The position numbers were made by a program, and so were the translations under genes. Shown here one piece after another: positions 15,727 through 25,147 of a stretch of 39,160 bases of DNA (positions are counted from its first letter, which is position 1; each line of letters begins with the position of its first letter). The notes beneath the pieces were generated by a model. The model worked only from the letters and a program-made list of their open reading frames with translations, did not search any database and had not been told where the DNA came from. The DNA comes from Flavobacteriaceae bacterium (GTDB lineage: Bacteria > Bacteroidota > Bacteroidia > Flavobacteriales > Flavobacteriaceae). The stretch spans positions 1-39,160 of the forward strand of contig CANHKZ010000010.1 in assembly GCA_947461425.1 (NCBI GenBank), read 5' to 3'.

Positions 15727-17691
15727 TTATCCGTTTATTTTTAACTTCATACCTGGTTTCAATTCATCGTCTTTAATATTGTTCCATTTTTTTAAATCAG
15801 AAATAGTGACGCCAGGATACTTTTTAGAGATAGTGTATAAAGAATCCCCTTTTTTTACATAATATTCGGTCGCTTTTTTGGGTGGATTAGAAAAATAATC
15901 TTTCTTCTTAAAGCTAGAGACAGTTGCTTTATTAGTATCAATAACAATTTCATTTTTTGCAACAATTAAGTTATTTCCAATAGCAATTGCATTGGAAGTT
16001 AACTTATTCCAGTCTTTTAAATCGGCAACAGTTGTTCCAAATTTCTTCGCAATACTTCCTAAATTATCTCCTTTTTGAACACTGTAAGCAATATCTTTTC
16101 TTTCAACTGCTTCGATCACTTCGTCTTTGTTTATCAGATTTTTCACCACTTGAAGTGAAACACCTATGGCAACATTCGCATTATCAAGCTTATTCCATTC
16201 TTGTATATCCGCAACTGTAATATTAAATTTCTTAGCAATTGCAGTTAAATTATCTCCTTTTTGTACCTCATAATATGACGCTGTTGAAGCGCTAATTGTG
16301 TCTTTGATTGGGTTAGCTTTGGCTATAGTTATAGTCTTTTGATCTACTTCAGTTCCGTTGATTTTTAAGTTCTTGCCATAGGCCACCCTATTCCCATTGA
16401 TGTTATTCCATTTTTTTAGATCATCAACAGCTACGTCATATTTCTTGGCAATAGTAGTCAGATTATCTCCTCGTTTGACACGATAATATCGCACTTTGGC
16501 TTGCGCCAATCGCTGAGATGTATTCACGGAATCTTGAGCAAAAATTGGTTTTACAATTTGAAATGGTTTTTCACGTAAATCGGCTTCCCTATCCACATAG
16601 GCATATATTTTAGCTTCATTAGAAGTAAAAACAGCAATTTTGTCTTGAGGTAATCTTAAAAAATGATTTTGATCTTTATAAGTAGGAACTACGTTTAACT
16701 TGTATGACGGATTCAATATTTGAAGTTGCGCTTCAGGAATGTCTATTAAATCCGAAATTTGTTTGAAAGACATTTGTCTTTTTATCATTACGGTATCTGT
16801 AGCAAAATGCTTTATAGGCGCTTTTTCAGGAACTATTCCATGTTCTTTATGGTATTCATAAATATACATAGTCGCTAAAAATGCCGGAACATATCCTTGC
16901 GTTTCTTTTGGTAAATTTTTTCGAATGTTCCAGTAATTTTGTTGCCCACCAGAGCGTCTAATCGCTTTAGCAACATTTCCTGGGCCAGAATTATACGAAG
17001 CCAAAACCAAATCCCAATCGCCAAAAATACCATACATGTTTTTCATGTACTGAGCGGCAGCCTCACTAGCTTTTAACGGATCGCTTCGTTCATCAACATA
17101 GGAATCAATTTTTAGTCCGTATTGTTTTCCTGTTTGGTACATGAACTGCCAAAGTCCTGTTGCGCCAACTCTTGAGACGGCTTTTGGATTTAATGCCGAC
17201 TCCACAACAGCTAAATATTTGATTTCAAGAGGAACGTTTAGCCTGTCGAATGCCTCTTCAAATAAAGGAAAATAATATTCTGAAATAGCCATCAAACGCT
17301 CAAAAGAACGCTTTCTGTTTTTTAGAAAGGATTTGATGATGTTTTCTAAACCTTGATTGTATTCGATATGAAAAGGCGATTTATCATCCATTTCTTTCAG
17401 CCGCGCTTTTAACAATTCAGTAGGTAATTCGTATTCTACTTTTTCGTCAAAATTAATATTTTGAATATCGGCGCTAAGGTTATTGTAAATATCTACGTTA
17501 GTCAATTCTTTCAGCCACAAACTATCTACACATGCAGCTAAGTCATCTTTAACAAAGGTTTTTTTGATAGAGTCTAGAACAGTAATTTTAATTTCAGAAA
17601 CACTTTTTGTTTTATTAATGGTACTTTCTTGCGAAAAAAGAGTACATGAAATTAGTGTTACTGCTGAATATATAAGGTTTTTTATTGTCAT
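15727..17691 (-). CDS. LysM-containing lytic transglycosylase (MltD-like)
   Basis: A 654-residue exported enzyme that cleaves peptidoglycan glycan strands. A signal peptide covers about 1-20 (MTIKNLIYSAVTLISCTLFS). The SLT catalytic domain spans about 145-265, with Glu164 in AVVESALNPKAVSRVGATGL as the expected catalytic acid and ASYNSGPGNVAKAI further on. Four LysM cell-wall-binding repeats follow at about 402-445, 473-516, 535-578 and 609-653, each starting with a 'Y.V..GD.L..I.KK' core; a degenerate fifth may lie at 308-348. I use the ATG at 17691; an in-frame TTG further upstream would precede the signal peptide. It is the first gene of a minus-strand run with the DUF4837 and ElaA-like genes. 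Confidence 0.93.
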   Translation of the reverse strand: MTIKNLIYSAVTLISCTLFSQESTINKTKSVSEIKITVLDSIKKTFVKDDLAACVDSLWLKELTNVDIYNNLSADIQNINFDEKVEYELPTELLKARLKEMDDKSPFHIEYNQGLENIIKSFLKNRKRSFERLMAISEYYFPLFEEAFDRLNVPLEIKYLAVVESALNPKAVSRVGATGLWQFMYQTGKQYGLKIDSYVDERSDPLKASEAAAQYMKNMYGIFGDWDLVLASYNSGPGNVAKAIRRSGGQQNYWNIRKNLPKETQGYVPAFLATMYIYEYHKEHGIVPEKAPIKHFATDTVMIKRQMSFKQISDLIDIPEAQLQILNPSYKLNVVPTYKDQNHFLRLPQDKIAVFTSNEAKIYAYVDREADLREKPFQIVKPIFAQDSVNTSQRLAQAKVRYYRVKRGDNLTTIAKKYDVAVDDLKKWNNINGNRVAYGKNLKINGTEVDQKTITIAKANPIKDTISASTASYYEVQKGDNLTAIAKKFNITVADIQEWNKLDNANVAIGVSLQVVKNLINKDEVIEAVERKDIAYSVQKGDNLGSIAKKFGTTVADLKDWNKLTSNAIAIGNNLIVAKNEIVIDTNKATVSSFKKKDYFSNPPKKATEYYVKKGDSLYTISKKYPGVTISDLKKWNNIKDDELKPGMKLKING

Positions 17692-17899
17692 AATTATAGT
17701 ATTTAGGGGGCTAAATTCCAAATGATTAAACAATCATTTTTACAAACTTACTAGGTTCAAACTAAAAAAATCCATAAATAGTGTTAAAAAATCAATTTTT
17801 AAGGCTTTTCTTAGAATTTATGGCTGAATTGTGCCGAAAAAAGAACTTAAAATTACATTTTTAAATAATCAAAGATGTTTTAGAAATAATTTAAAAAAG

Positions 17900-17933
17900 G
17901 AAAACCTTAGCGCAATACGTAGCTAAGGTTTTC
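17900..17933 (-). terminator. Intrinsic terminator of pgk
   Basis: GAAAACCTTAGC (17900-17911) pairs with GCTAAGGTTTTC (17922-17933), a perfect 12-bp stem with a 10-base loop. On the minus strand it follows the pgk stop by about 52 bases and is followed by CCTTTTTT. Confidence 0.85.
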
Positions 17934-17985
17934 AATTATATTGGTATCAAATTGTTGTAACAACTTGTTTTGTTTTAACCGTCAA

Positions 17986-19173
17986 TTATTCTAAAATGGC
18001 AGCAATTCCTGGTAAAACTCTACCTTCTAACATTTCTAACATTGCGCCACCACCTGTTGAAACATAACTTACTTTATCTTCAAAACCAAATTGCTTTACT
18101 GCTGCAACTGAATCTCCGCCACCTACAAGTGAGAAGGCTCCGTTTGCAGTAGACTCCGCAATAAATTCTCCTAAAGCAATTGTCCCTGTTGAAAAAGTGG
18201 GCATTTCAAAAACACCTAAAGGACCATTCCAAAGGATTGTTTTAGACTCTAAAATTACTTTTTTAAATTGCTCCAATGATTTTGGTCCTGCATCCAATCC
18301 TTGCCATCCATCCGGAATTTTAGTTACGTCAACCACTTGTGTGTTAGCATCATTGGAAAAATTATCCCCAGCTAGTACATCAACTGGAATATGAATTTGA
18401 ACTCCTTTTTCTTTGGCTAAGCGCAAAATTTCTAAAGCTAATTCTTGTTTGTCATCTTCACAAATAGAGTCGCCGATTTTCCCGCCCAACGCTTTTACAA
18501 AAGTAAAAGTCATTCCGCCACCAATAATCATGTGGTCTACTTTGTCTAAAATGTTTTCAATCACCGTAATTTTTGAAGATACTTTAGAACCTCCAAGAAC
18601 AGCAGTTACCGGTTTTACACTGTTATTCAATACTTTATTCAAGCTTTCAATTTCTTTGGCTAACAAAGTTCCAAAACATTTTTCATTTGGAAAAAACTGC
18701 GCAATAATTGTAGTAGATGCGTGCGCTCTGTGAGCTGTGCCAAAAGCATCGTTTACATAAATATCTCCTAACGAAGCTAATTCTTTTGCGAAAGCAATAT
18801 CTCCAGCCTCTTCTTCGGCGTGAAAACGTAAATTTTCTAATAATAAAACCTCGCCAGCTTGTAAATTGTCTGAGGCTGTTTTGGCTTCAATTCCAACACA
18901 ATTTGCAGCAAAATGAACAGGCACTCCTAAAATAGTGGAGGTTGTTTTTAAAATGTGTTTCAATGAATATTTCTCTTCAACTCCTTTCGGACGGCCTAAA
19001 TGCGATAGTAAAATGACACTTCCGCCATCGGCTAAGATTTTATCAATTGTTGGTTTTGCAGCTTCAATACGCGTAGCGTCTGTTACATTAAAATTTTCAT
19101 CCAAAGGGACATTAAAATCAACACGAATGATTGCTTTTTTATTTTTAAAATTAAAATCGTTTACTGTTATCAT
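17986..19173 (-). CDS. pgk: Phosphoglycerate kinase
   Basis: Pgk transfers phosphate from 1,3-bisphosphoglycerate to ADP in glycolysis, or the reverse in gluconeogenesis. The 395-residue product has RVDFNVPLD (17-25), [10 protein letters not shown], the basic substrate site around [48 protein letters not shown], and the C-terminal nucleotide site [13 protein letters not shown]. The ATG at 19173 gives the family N-terminus; an in-frame TTG at 19212 falls inside the -7 promoter box and cannot be the start. It is a single-gene unit with its own promoter and terminator. Confidence 0.97.
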   Translation of the reverse strand: MITVNDFNFKNKKAIIRVDFNVPLDENFNVTDATRIEAAKPTIDKILADGGSVILLSHLGRPKGVEEKYSLKHILKTTSTILGVPVHFAANCVGIEAKTASDNLQAGEVLLLENLRFHAEEEAGDIAFAKELASLGDIYVNDAFGTAHRAHASTTIIAQFFPNEKCFGTLLAKEIESLNKVLNNSVKPVTAVLGGSKVSSKITVIENILDKVDHMIIGGGMTFTFVKALGGKIGDSICEDDKQELALEILRLAKEKGVQIHIPVDVLAGDNFSNDANTQVVDVTKIPDGWQGLDAGPKSLEQFKKVILESKTILWNGPLGVFEMPTFSTGTIALGEFIAESTANGAFSLVGGGDSVAAVKQFGFEDKVSYVSTGGGAMLEMLEGRVLPGIAAILE

Positions 19174-19209
19174 AGGATTATTATTGTTTAGTTTTTGCAT
19201 GTGGGTGAA

Positions 19210-19238
19210 CAAATATAAAGCATTTCGTGTAGTGACAA
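19210..19238 (-). promoter_or_regulatory. Promoter of pgk
   Basis: On the minus strand TTG (19238-19236) and TATATTTG (19217-19210) are separated by 18 bases, a full match to the Bacteroidota pattern TTG-N17-23-TAnnTTTG. The predicted transcript starts near 19203, leaving a leader of about 30 bases before the pgk ATG. Confidence 0.7.
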
Positions 19239-19338
19239 ATTCTTGTAAGCTATAAAAAACAAATATTTCTTAACGAAATCGTTGTAATTTAATTTATCAA
19301 CTGTTTTTGAATGTGTTTTTTTTAAAAACTAGGCTTTA

Positions 19339-20310
19339 CTATTGAATTGGGCTCTGGGTACAAGGACAATCACTAATGCCTTGTAGAAAATCAAATCCTA
19401 AAGTAACCATATGTGTTCCTGAGCCATAGGCTGCAATTTGGTTTAAAATAATCTGATACGAATACCCAAAATAAAAGTTGGCTTTTTTAAAACCTGCCAT
19501 TGGTGCAATATGTAATGGTTTAAAAACTTGATCGTTGATAGCTCGGTATGAAACTCCAGCCCAATAGTAGTTATCATTACTATCGTAACGGCGGTATTTT
19601 ATATTAATATCTGTTGTTGAACGTTTATCTCCAGCAAAATATTGATAAAAAATAGAGGGTTCAATTTCAACATTTTTATTGTGACTATTTTTTATTACAT
19701 AACCAGAATATAATTGGTAATTCAATACTAAACTAGGTTCGATGCCTAAATAATTGTCTTTGGCTTTTGGCAGTATATTAGACGCATTTAAACTCACATA
19801 AAATCCCTTTTTGCGATACAAAAGTCCTGCATCAAAATTGTTGTTGGAGATAGATCTGTTGTCAGTAATACTGGGGTCCAAAATAGGAATTTCATAAGTC
19901 GAATTAAATTTACTAATATCGAGGTTAAAACTATTGAGGTTATACGAAAGCCCGAAAGAGAGGTATTGTTTAGTGTAATAATCTAAAATAAGGTGATGGG
20001 CAAAAGAAAACTTTACTCCCGTTTGAAATGTGTTTCCATTGCTATCATTATACACTGATATTCCTATTCCGGAACGGTTGCCAATTCGAAAATCGGCATA
20101 AAGCGATTGGTTTTGAGGGGCGTCTTTAATGCCAACCCACTGGGTTAAGCCATTAGCTCGTATTCTTAAATTATCTCCAATCCCGGCAAAAGTCGGGGAC
20201 AAAACAAAATTATTGTCTGCAAGATATTGTGTAAATACGGGCATTTGTAATTCTTGACTAAAACTAAAAAAACAAGTTCCTAATGCAGTATATATCAGTG
20301 CTTTTTTCAT
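19339..20310 (-). CDS. PorP/SprF family type IX secretion-associated membrane protein
   Basis: A 323-residue outer-membrane beta-barrel protein of the PorP/SprF family. A signal peptide (about 1-18, ending FFSFSQ) is followed by LQMPVFTQYLADNNFVLSPTFAG, where PQ/P-F-QY-N-P-A-like residues are typical of the family start, and by repeated aromatic barrel strands to the end. Members are needed for secretion or surface attachment of a specific partner that carries a CHU_C-type (type B) C-terminal signal; the gene directly upstream encodes just such a protein, 17 bases away. That pairing is well known for SprF/SprB. A gene name finer than the family is not justified. Confidence 0.9.
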   Translation of the reverse strand: MKKALIYTALGTCFFSFSQELQMPVFTQYLADNNFVLSPTFAGIGDNLRIRANGLTQWVGIKDAPQNQSLYADFRIGNRSGIGISVYNDSNGNTFQTGVKFSFAHHLILDYYTKQYLSFGLSYNLNSFNLDISKFNSTYEIPILDPSITDNRSISNNNFDAGLLYRKKGFYVSLNASNILPKAKDNYLGIEPSLVLNYQLYSGYVIKNSHNKNVEIEPSIFYQYFAGDKRSTTDINIKYRRYDSNDNYYWAGVSYRAINDQVFKPLHIAPMAGFKKANFYFGYSYQIILNQIAAYGSGTHMVTLGFDFLQGISDCPCTQSPIQ

Positions 20311-20327
20311 CGATTCCTTTAAAAAAA

Positions 20328-23198
20328 TTATCTGTAAAGTGTAAAGTGACCTACAAATTCCCTGTCATCTGTTGCGGCATTTAGTTTCAACACATACCAA
20401 TAATCTCCCGAAGGCAATTCAATTCCTTGGTATTTACCATTCCAAGATTCTCCAAATTGAAAGTTTCCTAATTCTCGTCCATACCGATCAAATAGTAAAA
20501 AAGTTAAGTTTTTGAAATATTGAGTACAGCCTGGCGCCCAAGTATCGTTTATTCCATCTCCATTAGGGGTAAAATAATTAGGGGTGCAAACGTCAATGAA
20601 ATTCAATTTTTGAGTAACCGAAGTGGTACATCCGTTAGCATCTTCCACTGTTGCTAAAACATCTTGCGTTTTGGAATATCCATAACTCGGATTAGTTCCA
20701 TTAATTTCACCATTAAAAGCGTATTTGTAATTGCCGCCACCGCCATTAGCTACTGCAATTATTTCGTTCAAGCCACCTTCTTTTAAAGTCAATGTTAATG
20801 GTTCTATATTTTCAATAGTAAAAATTGGACTGTCTTTACTACAGCCATTATTGTGTTTCACTCTAATAAAATGATCCCCAGGACTTAAATTTGAAAACAG
20901 ATTACTTGATTGAAAAATTCCTCCATCCAAGGCAAATTGTACTAAATTAAAATCAGTACTACTAGTATCTAAATTAACTGTAACTAAATTATGTTGTGCA
21001 TTATTTACACAATCATAATTTACTGTGGTTGTTGGATTTATTTTTACTGATTCATTCAGAATTACATTCCATTCAAGGTAGCAGTTATTTGCGTCTTTGA
21101 TATATACTATATGTGATCCTCCGCTTAAATTAGTAAAATCAAATTGAGTTTGAGTTGCAATTCCTTTTTCAAATGGACCTGTAGGACGATCTAAGGACAC
21201 CGCATAAGGTTTTATTCCGCCCGAAATTGCTATACTAAACTGGGCGTTTTTATCGTCAAAGCAACGTTCTTGAACAATCGACGAACTAATAGTATGTATA
21301 GCTAAAGCAAGAGGTTCTTGTATAGTTACCGTTTTTTTTTCGAAACATCCTAATGCATCTTTTACTAGTACATCATAACTTCCACTAGCTAAATTATCAA
21401 AGAGAGTGGTCGTAACAAATTGACTCAAATTAGGCGAAATTGCCACCATCTTATCAGCTGTACCTCCAACTATACTAATTTGTATTTTCCCATTAGTAGC
21501 TCCTGCACATAAAACATCAATTACTGAAAAGGTAGCTGAAAGTTTCTCAGCAGGTTCAGTAATAGTTATCAATCTAGATACTTCAGGGGTACAATCGCCA
21601 CTTTCTACCTTAATTTTATATTTTCCAGCTGCAAGAAGAGTAAATATTCCTGAAGATTGAACTGGTCTAATTGTAGTCCCTACTTCGTCTAACAAACTAT
21701 ATCGATAGGTTCCTAAACCTCCATAAGCGGTAGCTGTAAGCGTTGCTGTTGCGTCCCCTTTACAATTAATTTTAGCTAGGGTTTCATCAACCTCAATTTT
21801 TAACCCCGGTATTGAGTCAATAACAACAGTATTGGATTTACTAACACAGCCATTAGCATCTTTTACAAAAAAACTATAGGCGCCAATTCCTACAGCAAGT
21901 TGTTGGGATGTGTCAAACAAAGTGTTGGAATATACACTGCCATCTTTACTATAAGTATATTGGGCGGCGCCCCCTGAAACGGCTAATTCTGCTAAAGGTT
22001 GAACGTCACAATATAAGGGTGTTTTTAGAATTAAAGTAGCAACCAAGGGCTCTGGTTCAGTAATTATAATTGTATCGGTTGCTACACAACCTCTCCCTGA
22101 AATCACCTTTACAGTATAACTTCCTGCTGCCAATCCAGAAAAAACATTTGATTCTTGAAAATGTATGTTATCAATACTGTAGGTATACACTGGGTTGTCA
22201 TTTGTGCCAAGGGTTGAAGGGTCTAGTATTGCTTCTATAGTGCCGTCATTTCCTCCATTACACTTTACAGCTGTGGGTATTAATTTCAATCCAGTTACTG
22301 CTGTGGCAGAGGCTACGTCAATTTCAATTTCATCAAAACACCCAGTTGTTTTGTCCTCAACTCTAGCTGTATACCGTCCAGAAGACAGGTTGGAAAAAAT
22401 AGGATTTGCGGTCGGTAATCCCCCATTTAATGAGTATTCTAAATTAGAAGAACCCCCGTTTGCTACTAGTTCTATAATTCCGTTATTTGACAAACAACTT
22501 GGGGGTATACTAGCTTTTATTGAAAGCACGAGGGGAGCGTAAATTAAAATTGTTTGCCGATTTTCACATCCATTACTATCTTTTATAATCATATTATAAT
22601 CTCCTGAGTTTTGATTATAAAGTGTGAGCGGCAAACTTATTGGTTCAAAAACACTGCCATTACTACTTAAAAAATAAGGAGAGATGCCCGGGTTTGTTGC
22701 CTCTATTACTATTTCAAAAGTTCCTTCAGGAACACAGCTATTTTCTAAGGCAAATTGCACTTTTGGAACCGAATCTTTAATTAGTGTTTGCGTCGTTGAA
22801 GCTTCCATTCCCAACTGGTCTCTGACTATAATTAGATAGGTTCCTTCCTCAACATTAAATATATTCGAGGTTACCCAAGTTCCCGAAGGAGTTGGTGGAG
22901 GGGGCGGAATAGGTGAGCTTCCGGGCGGGATTGCTTTTAGAATTTGATATTCATACGGAGGCAAGCCATCCTTAGCTTGTGCTGAGATGATTCCGTTTTG
23001 GTTGCAATTGGCATTTTGTACCACTTGAGTGGTTATACTCAATTCATAAACCGTACTTTTTGGAACAGGAGACGAAGAGGAATTCGTGTTGGGTGAAAGA
23101 ACATCAAAACGTATTTCTTTTTGCGCATAGAGCGTTATTGTTAATGGCCAAGCCAAAAACAAAAAAACACAAAAACACCTTGTTACAGATTGAATCAT
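20328..23198 (-). CDS. Large secreted SprB-repeat protein with CHU_C (type B) C-terminal secretion domain
   Basis: A 956-residue surface or secreted protein. A signal peptide (about 1-26, ending LYAQ) is followed by a Pro-rich stretch near residues 85-107 (PPGSSPIPPPPPTPSG). The body contains about ten repeats of 80-100 residues whose edge reads roughly G-x-Y-x-V-x-V-x-D-x-x-G-C, as in GSYTARVEDKTTGC, GAYSFFVKDANGC, GSYDVLVKDALGC and GSHIVYIKDANNC; this is the SprB-repeat pattern. The last 87 residues (from 870) form the gliding-motility-associated C-terminal domain: NYFTPNGDGINDTW, LFDRYGREL, WNGKYQGIELPSGDYWYVL and GHFTLYR. It is therefore a type IX secretion substrate, probably adhesin-like, partnered by the adjacent PorP/SprF protein. 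Confidence 0.92.
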   Translation of the reverse strand: MIQSVTRCFCVFLFLAWPLTITLYAQKEIRFDVLSPNTNSSSSPVPKSTVYELSITTQVVQNANCNQNGIISAQAKDGLPPYEYQILKAIPPGSSPIPPPPPTPSGTWVTSNIFNVEEGTYLIIVRDQLGMEASTTQTLIKDSVPKVQFALENSCVPEGTFEIVIEATNPGISPYFLSSNGSVFEPISLPLTLYNQNSGDYNMIIKDSNGCENRQTILIYAPLVLSIKASIPPSCLSNNGIIELVANGGSSNLEYSLNGGLPTANPIFSNLSSGRYTARVEDKTTGCFDEIEIDVASATAVTGLKLIPTAVKCNGGNDGTIEAILDPSTLGTNDNPVYTYSIDNIHFQESNVFSGLAAGSYTVKVISGRGCVATDTIIITEPEPLVATLILKTPLYCDVQPLAELAVSGGAAQYTYSKDGSVYSNTLFDTSQQLAVGIGAYSFFVKDANGCVSKSNTVVIDSIPGLKIEVDETLAKINCKGDATATLTATAYGGLGTYRYSLLDEVGTTIRPVQSSGIFTLLAAGKYKIKVESGDCTPEVSRLITITEPAEKLSATFSVIDVLCAGATNGKIQISIVGGTADKMVAISPNLSQFVTTTLFDNLASGSYDVLVKDALGCFEKKTVTIQEPLALAIHTISSSIVQERCFDDKNAQFSIAISGGIKPYAVSLDRPTGPFEKGIATQTQFDFTNLSGGSHIVYIKDANNCYLEWNVILNESVKINPTTTVNYDCVNNAQHNLVTVNLDTSSTDFNLVQFALDGGIFQSSNLFSNLSPGDHFIRVKHNNGCSKDSPIFTIENIEPLTLTLKEGGLNEIIAVANGGGGNYKYAFNGEINGTNPSYGYSKTQDVLATVEDANGCTTSVTQKLNFIDVCTPNYFTPNGDGINDTWAPGCTQYFKNLTFLLFDRYGRELGNFQFGESWNGKYQGIELPSGDYWYVLKLNAATDDREFVGHFTLYR

Positions 23199-23606
23199 GG
23201 AATGGGGGCATTTAAAAATTCTATTTTAATTGAACTTTTTAAAAAAAGGAGAGGGGATGTAATGGGATTAGCAGAATACTACTTTTAGGAATTTCTTTTT
23301 TGGGCCAAAAAGCGATTGCAAAAAGGAACAAAAAAAGCGGACAGATAAGGGATACTTGTGCTTTCATTATTAAAATTTTATGTTATGATACCATCTTAAA
23401 ACGGGCAGGGAACTCATTTCAAGTAAATAAAAGTATACTTTTTTTTGAAAAGGAGAAACCCTATTTTAAAAAAAATGCGTTTTTGAAGCTTCGTATGTGC
23501 CTTTTGGTTCAAAACAAAAACTACCAATAAGAGTCAAGCCTTGGTAAATATAAAAAGTTTAGAAACTAAAATTTTTGACTACATCATTTTCTGTTATCTT
23601 TGCTTT
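23199..23606. other. 408-base intergenic region, no supported gene
   Basis: It separates the secreted-protein gene (minus) from the delta' gene (plus). The right end holds the promoter at 23575-23602. The rest is AT-rich with A-runs and a purine-rich tract near 23240-23265. One open frame (23300-23530) starts at TTG and has a low-complexity Lys/Phe-rich product without recognisable features. I saw no TAnnTTTG box in front of the secreted-protein gene. Confidence 0.6.
23575..23602 (+). promoter_or_regulatory. Promoter of the DNA polymerase III delta' operon, abutting the start codon
   Basis: TTG (23575-23577), a 17-base spacer, and TATCTTTG (23595-23602) fit the Bacteroidota promoter pattern. 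The ATG of the gene begins only 5 bases after the -7 box (23607), so transcription from here would give a leaderless or nearly leaderless mRNA. Confidence 0.6.
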
Positions 23607-24755
23607 ATGCAATTTTCAGAAATTTTAGGCCAAGAATTCCTCAAAAGTCATTTGACTAAAAGCGCTGGTTTAGGTCGTATTCCGCATGCTCAATTATTTG
23701 TAGGGCCTGAAGGAAGCGGAACGCTCCCTATGGCAATTGCCTATGCTCAATACATTTTATGCGGCAATACTAATGGAGAGAATAGAGGTGAAAACGAATC
23801 TTGTAATATTAAATTTGATAAATTATCGCATCCCGACTTACATTTTGTATATCCAACAGTTAGCACCGATGAGGTAAAAACCAAACCAAAAAGCATTGAT
23901 TTTATTGGTGATTGGAGAGCCTTTGTTACTCATAATCCTTACGGAAGTTTATTTGACTGGTATTCTGTTTTAGGTGTAAACAATAAACAAGGAGAAATTC
24001 GTGTAGATGATGCGCAAGAAATTCTAAAATCTTTAGCACTGAAATCCTACGAGGGAGGTTATAAAATTATGATTATTTGGATGGCAGATAAAATAAATAT
24101 CGCTGCTTCCAATAAATTACTAAAATTACTCGAAGAGCCGCCTGAAAAAACCGTTTTTATTCTCATTGCAGAACAAGAAGAAGATTTAATTCAAACGATT
24201 CGTTCTCGTTGTCAAGTATTGCATTTTGGGGGGCTGCCTGAAAAAACAATTGCCGAAGCCTTAATTACGCATAAAAAAATGGCTCCTTCAGTTGCTGCAT
24301 CTATTGCACATCAAGCACAAGGAAATTACAACAAAGCTTTGCATTTATTACAAAATGACGAAAGCGATTATCCTTTTGATGAGTGGTTTGTGACCTGGGT
24401 TCGAGCGGCATTTAAAGCCAAAGGAAATGCCACTGCAATTCAAGATTTAGTTCAGTGGAGTGACCAAATAGCTAGTTTGGGTAGGGAAACACAGAAGAAA
24501 TTTTTATTGTTTTGTGTCGAAATGTTTCGCCAAGCTTTATTACTCAACTATGAAAGTCCTAGTTTGGTGTATTTTGAACCAAAAGTGGAAAAATTTCAAT
24601 TAGCTAATTTTGCTCCTTTTGTTACTGGAAATAATATTCAAGAGATCTTCAAAGAACTATCTGACGCTATGTATCATATTGAGCGTAACGGTAATGCCAA
24701 GATCATACTTACTGATTTATCCATAAAATTAACCCGTTTAATCCATAAAAAATAA
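23607..24755 (+). CDS. holB: DNA polymerase III subunit delta' (clamp loader)
   Basis: A 382-residue AAA+-fold subunit of the clamp loader. It starts MQFSEILGQEFLKSHL and shows IPHAQLFVGPEGSGTLPMA, a degenerate P-loop as usual in delta', then KIMIIWMADKINIAASNKLLKLLEEPP and QTIRSRCQVLHF with the arginine-finger SRC motif. The zinc-module region has only two cysteines (about residues 52 and 67), rather than the four of E. coli delta', so zinc binding may be lost. An in-frame TTG at 23541 lies upstream of the promoter and is rejected. It is followed after 4 bases by the DoxX-like gene. Confidence 0.92.
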   Translation: MQFSEILGQEFLKSHLTKSAGLGRIPHAQLFVGPEGSGTLPMAIAYAQYILCGNTNGENRGENESCNIKFDKLSHPDLHFVYPTVSTDEVKTKPKSIDFIGDWRAFVTHNPYGSLFDWYSVLGVNNKQGEIRVDDAQEILKSLALKSYEGGYKIMIIWMADKINIAASNKLLKLLEEPPEKTVFILIAEQEEDLIQTIRSRCQVLHFGGLPEKTIAEALITHKKMAPSVAASIAHQAQGNYNKALHLLQNDESDYPFDEWFVTWVRAAFKAKGNATAIQDLVQWSDQIASLGRETQKKFLLFCVEMFRQALLLNYESPSLVYFEPKVEKFQLANFAPFVTGNNIQEIFKELSDAMYHIERNGNAKIILTDLSIKLTRLIHKK

Positions 24756-24759
24756 TACG

Positions 24760-25143
24760 ATGAATAATGTTGCATCCATCTTGATTTTAATTTTTTTAGC
24801 CATTACTTTTTTGCAATCCGGTTATGACAAACTCTTTTATTGGAAAGATAACCTAGATTGGTTAAAAGGTCATTTTTCCAAAACCCCACTAAAAAATCAT
24901 GTTCCCCTAGCGCTAGCTCATGTTTTGATTATGGAACTACTTTCAACTATTTTGTGTTGTTTAGGAGCTATTGAATTGTTGCTCAACAGCGGAAGAATGT
25001 TTGGTTATTATGGTGCTGTTTTTTCTTGCATTACCCTATTAATGCTTTTGGTGGGGCAACGTTTAGCAAAAGATTACGATGGCGCTAGAACTATTGTAAT
25101 TTACTTTATTCCTGCTGTAATGGCTGTTTATTGGCTTAACTAA
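24760..25143 (+). CDS. DoxX-like small membrane protein
   Basis: A 127-residue protein with about four membrane helices (4-20, 50-68, 76-100, 105-125). The N-terminal ITFLQSGYDKLFYW segment, with a helix followed by 'SGYDKL', is typical of DoxX/DoxD-like proteins, a broad family sometimes linked to quinone-related redox processes. The physiological role here is unknown. It lies 4 bases after holB and 4 before the thioesterase gene, so all three are probably one transcript. Confidence 0.75.
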   Translation: MNNVASILILIFLAITFLQSGYDKLFYWKDNLDWLKGHFSKTPLKNHVPLALAHVLIMELLSTILCCLGAIELLLNSGRMFGYYGAVFSCITLLMLLVGQRLAKDYDGARTIVIYFIPAVMAVYWLN

Positions 25144-25147
25144 AAAA

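Noticed and set aside
18413..19255. Several plus-strand frames opposite pgk
   Set aside because: Antisense to a complete phosphoglycerate kinase with all motifs.
23300..23530. 76-codon open frame in the gap before holB
   Set aside because: TTG start, Lys/Phe-rich low-complexity product, no promoter box, and no similarity I recognise; too weak to annotate as a gene.
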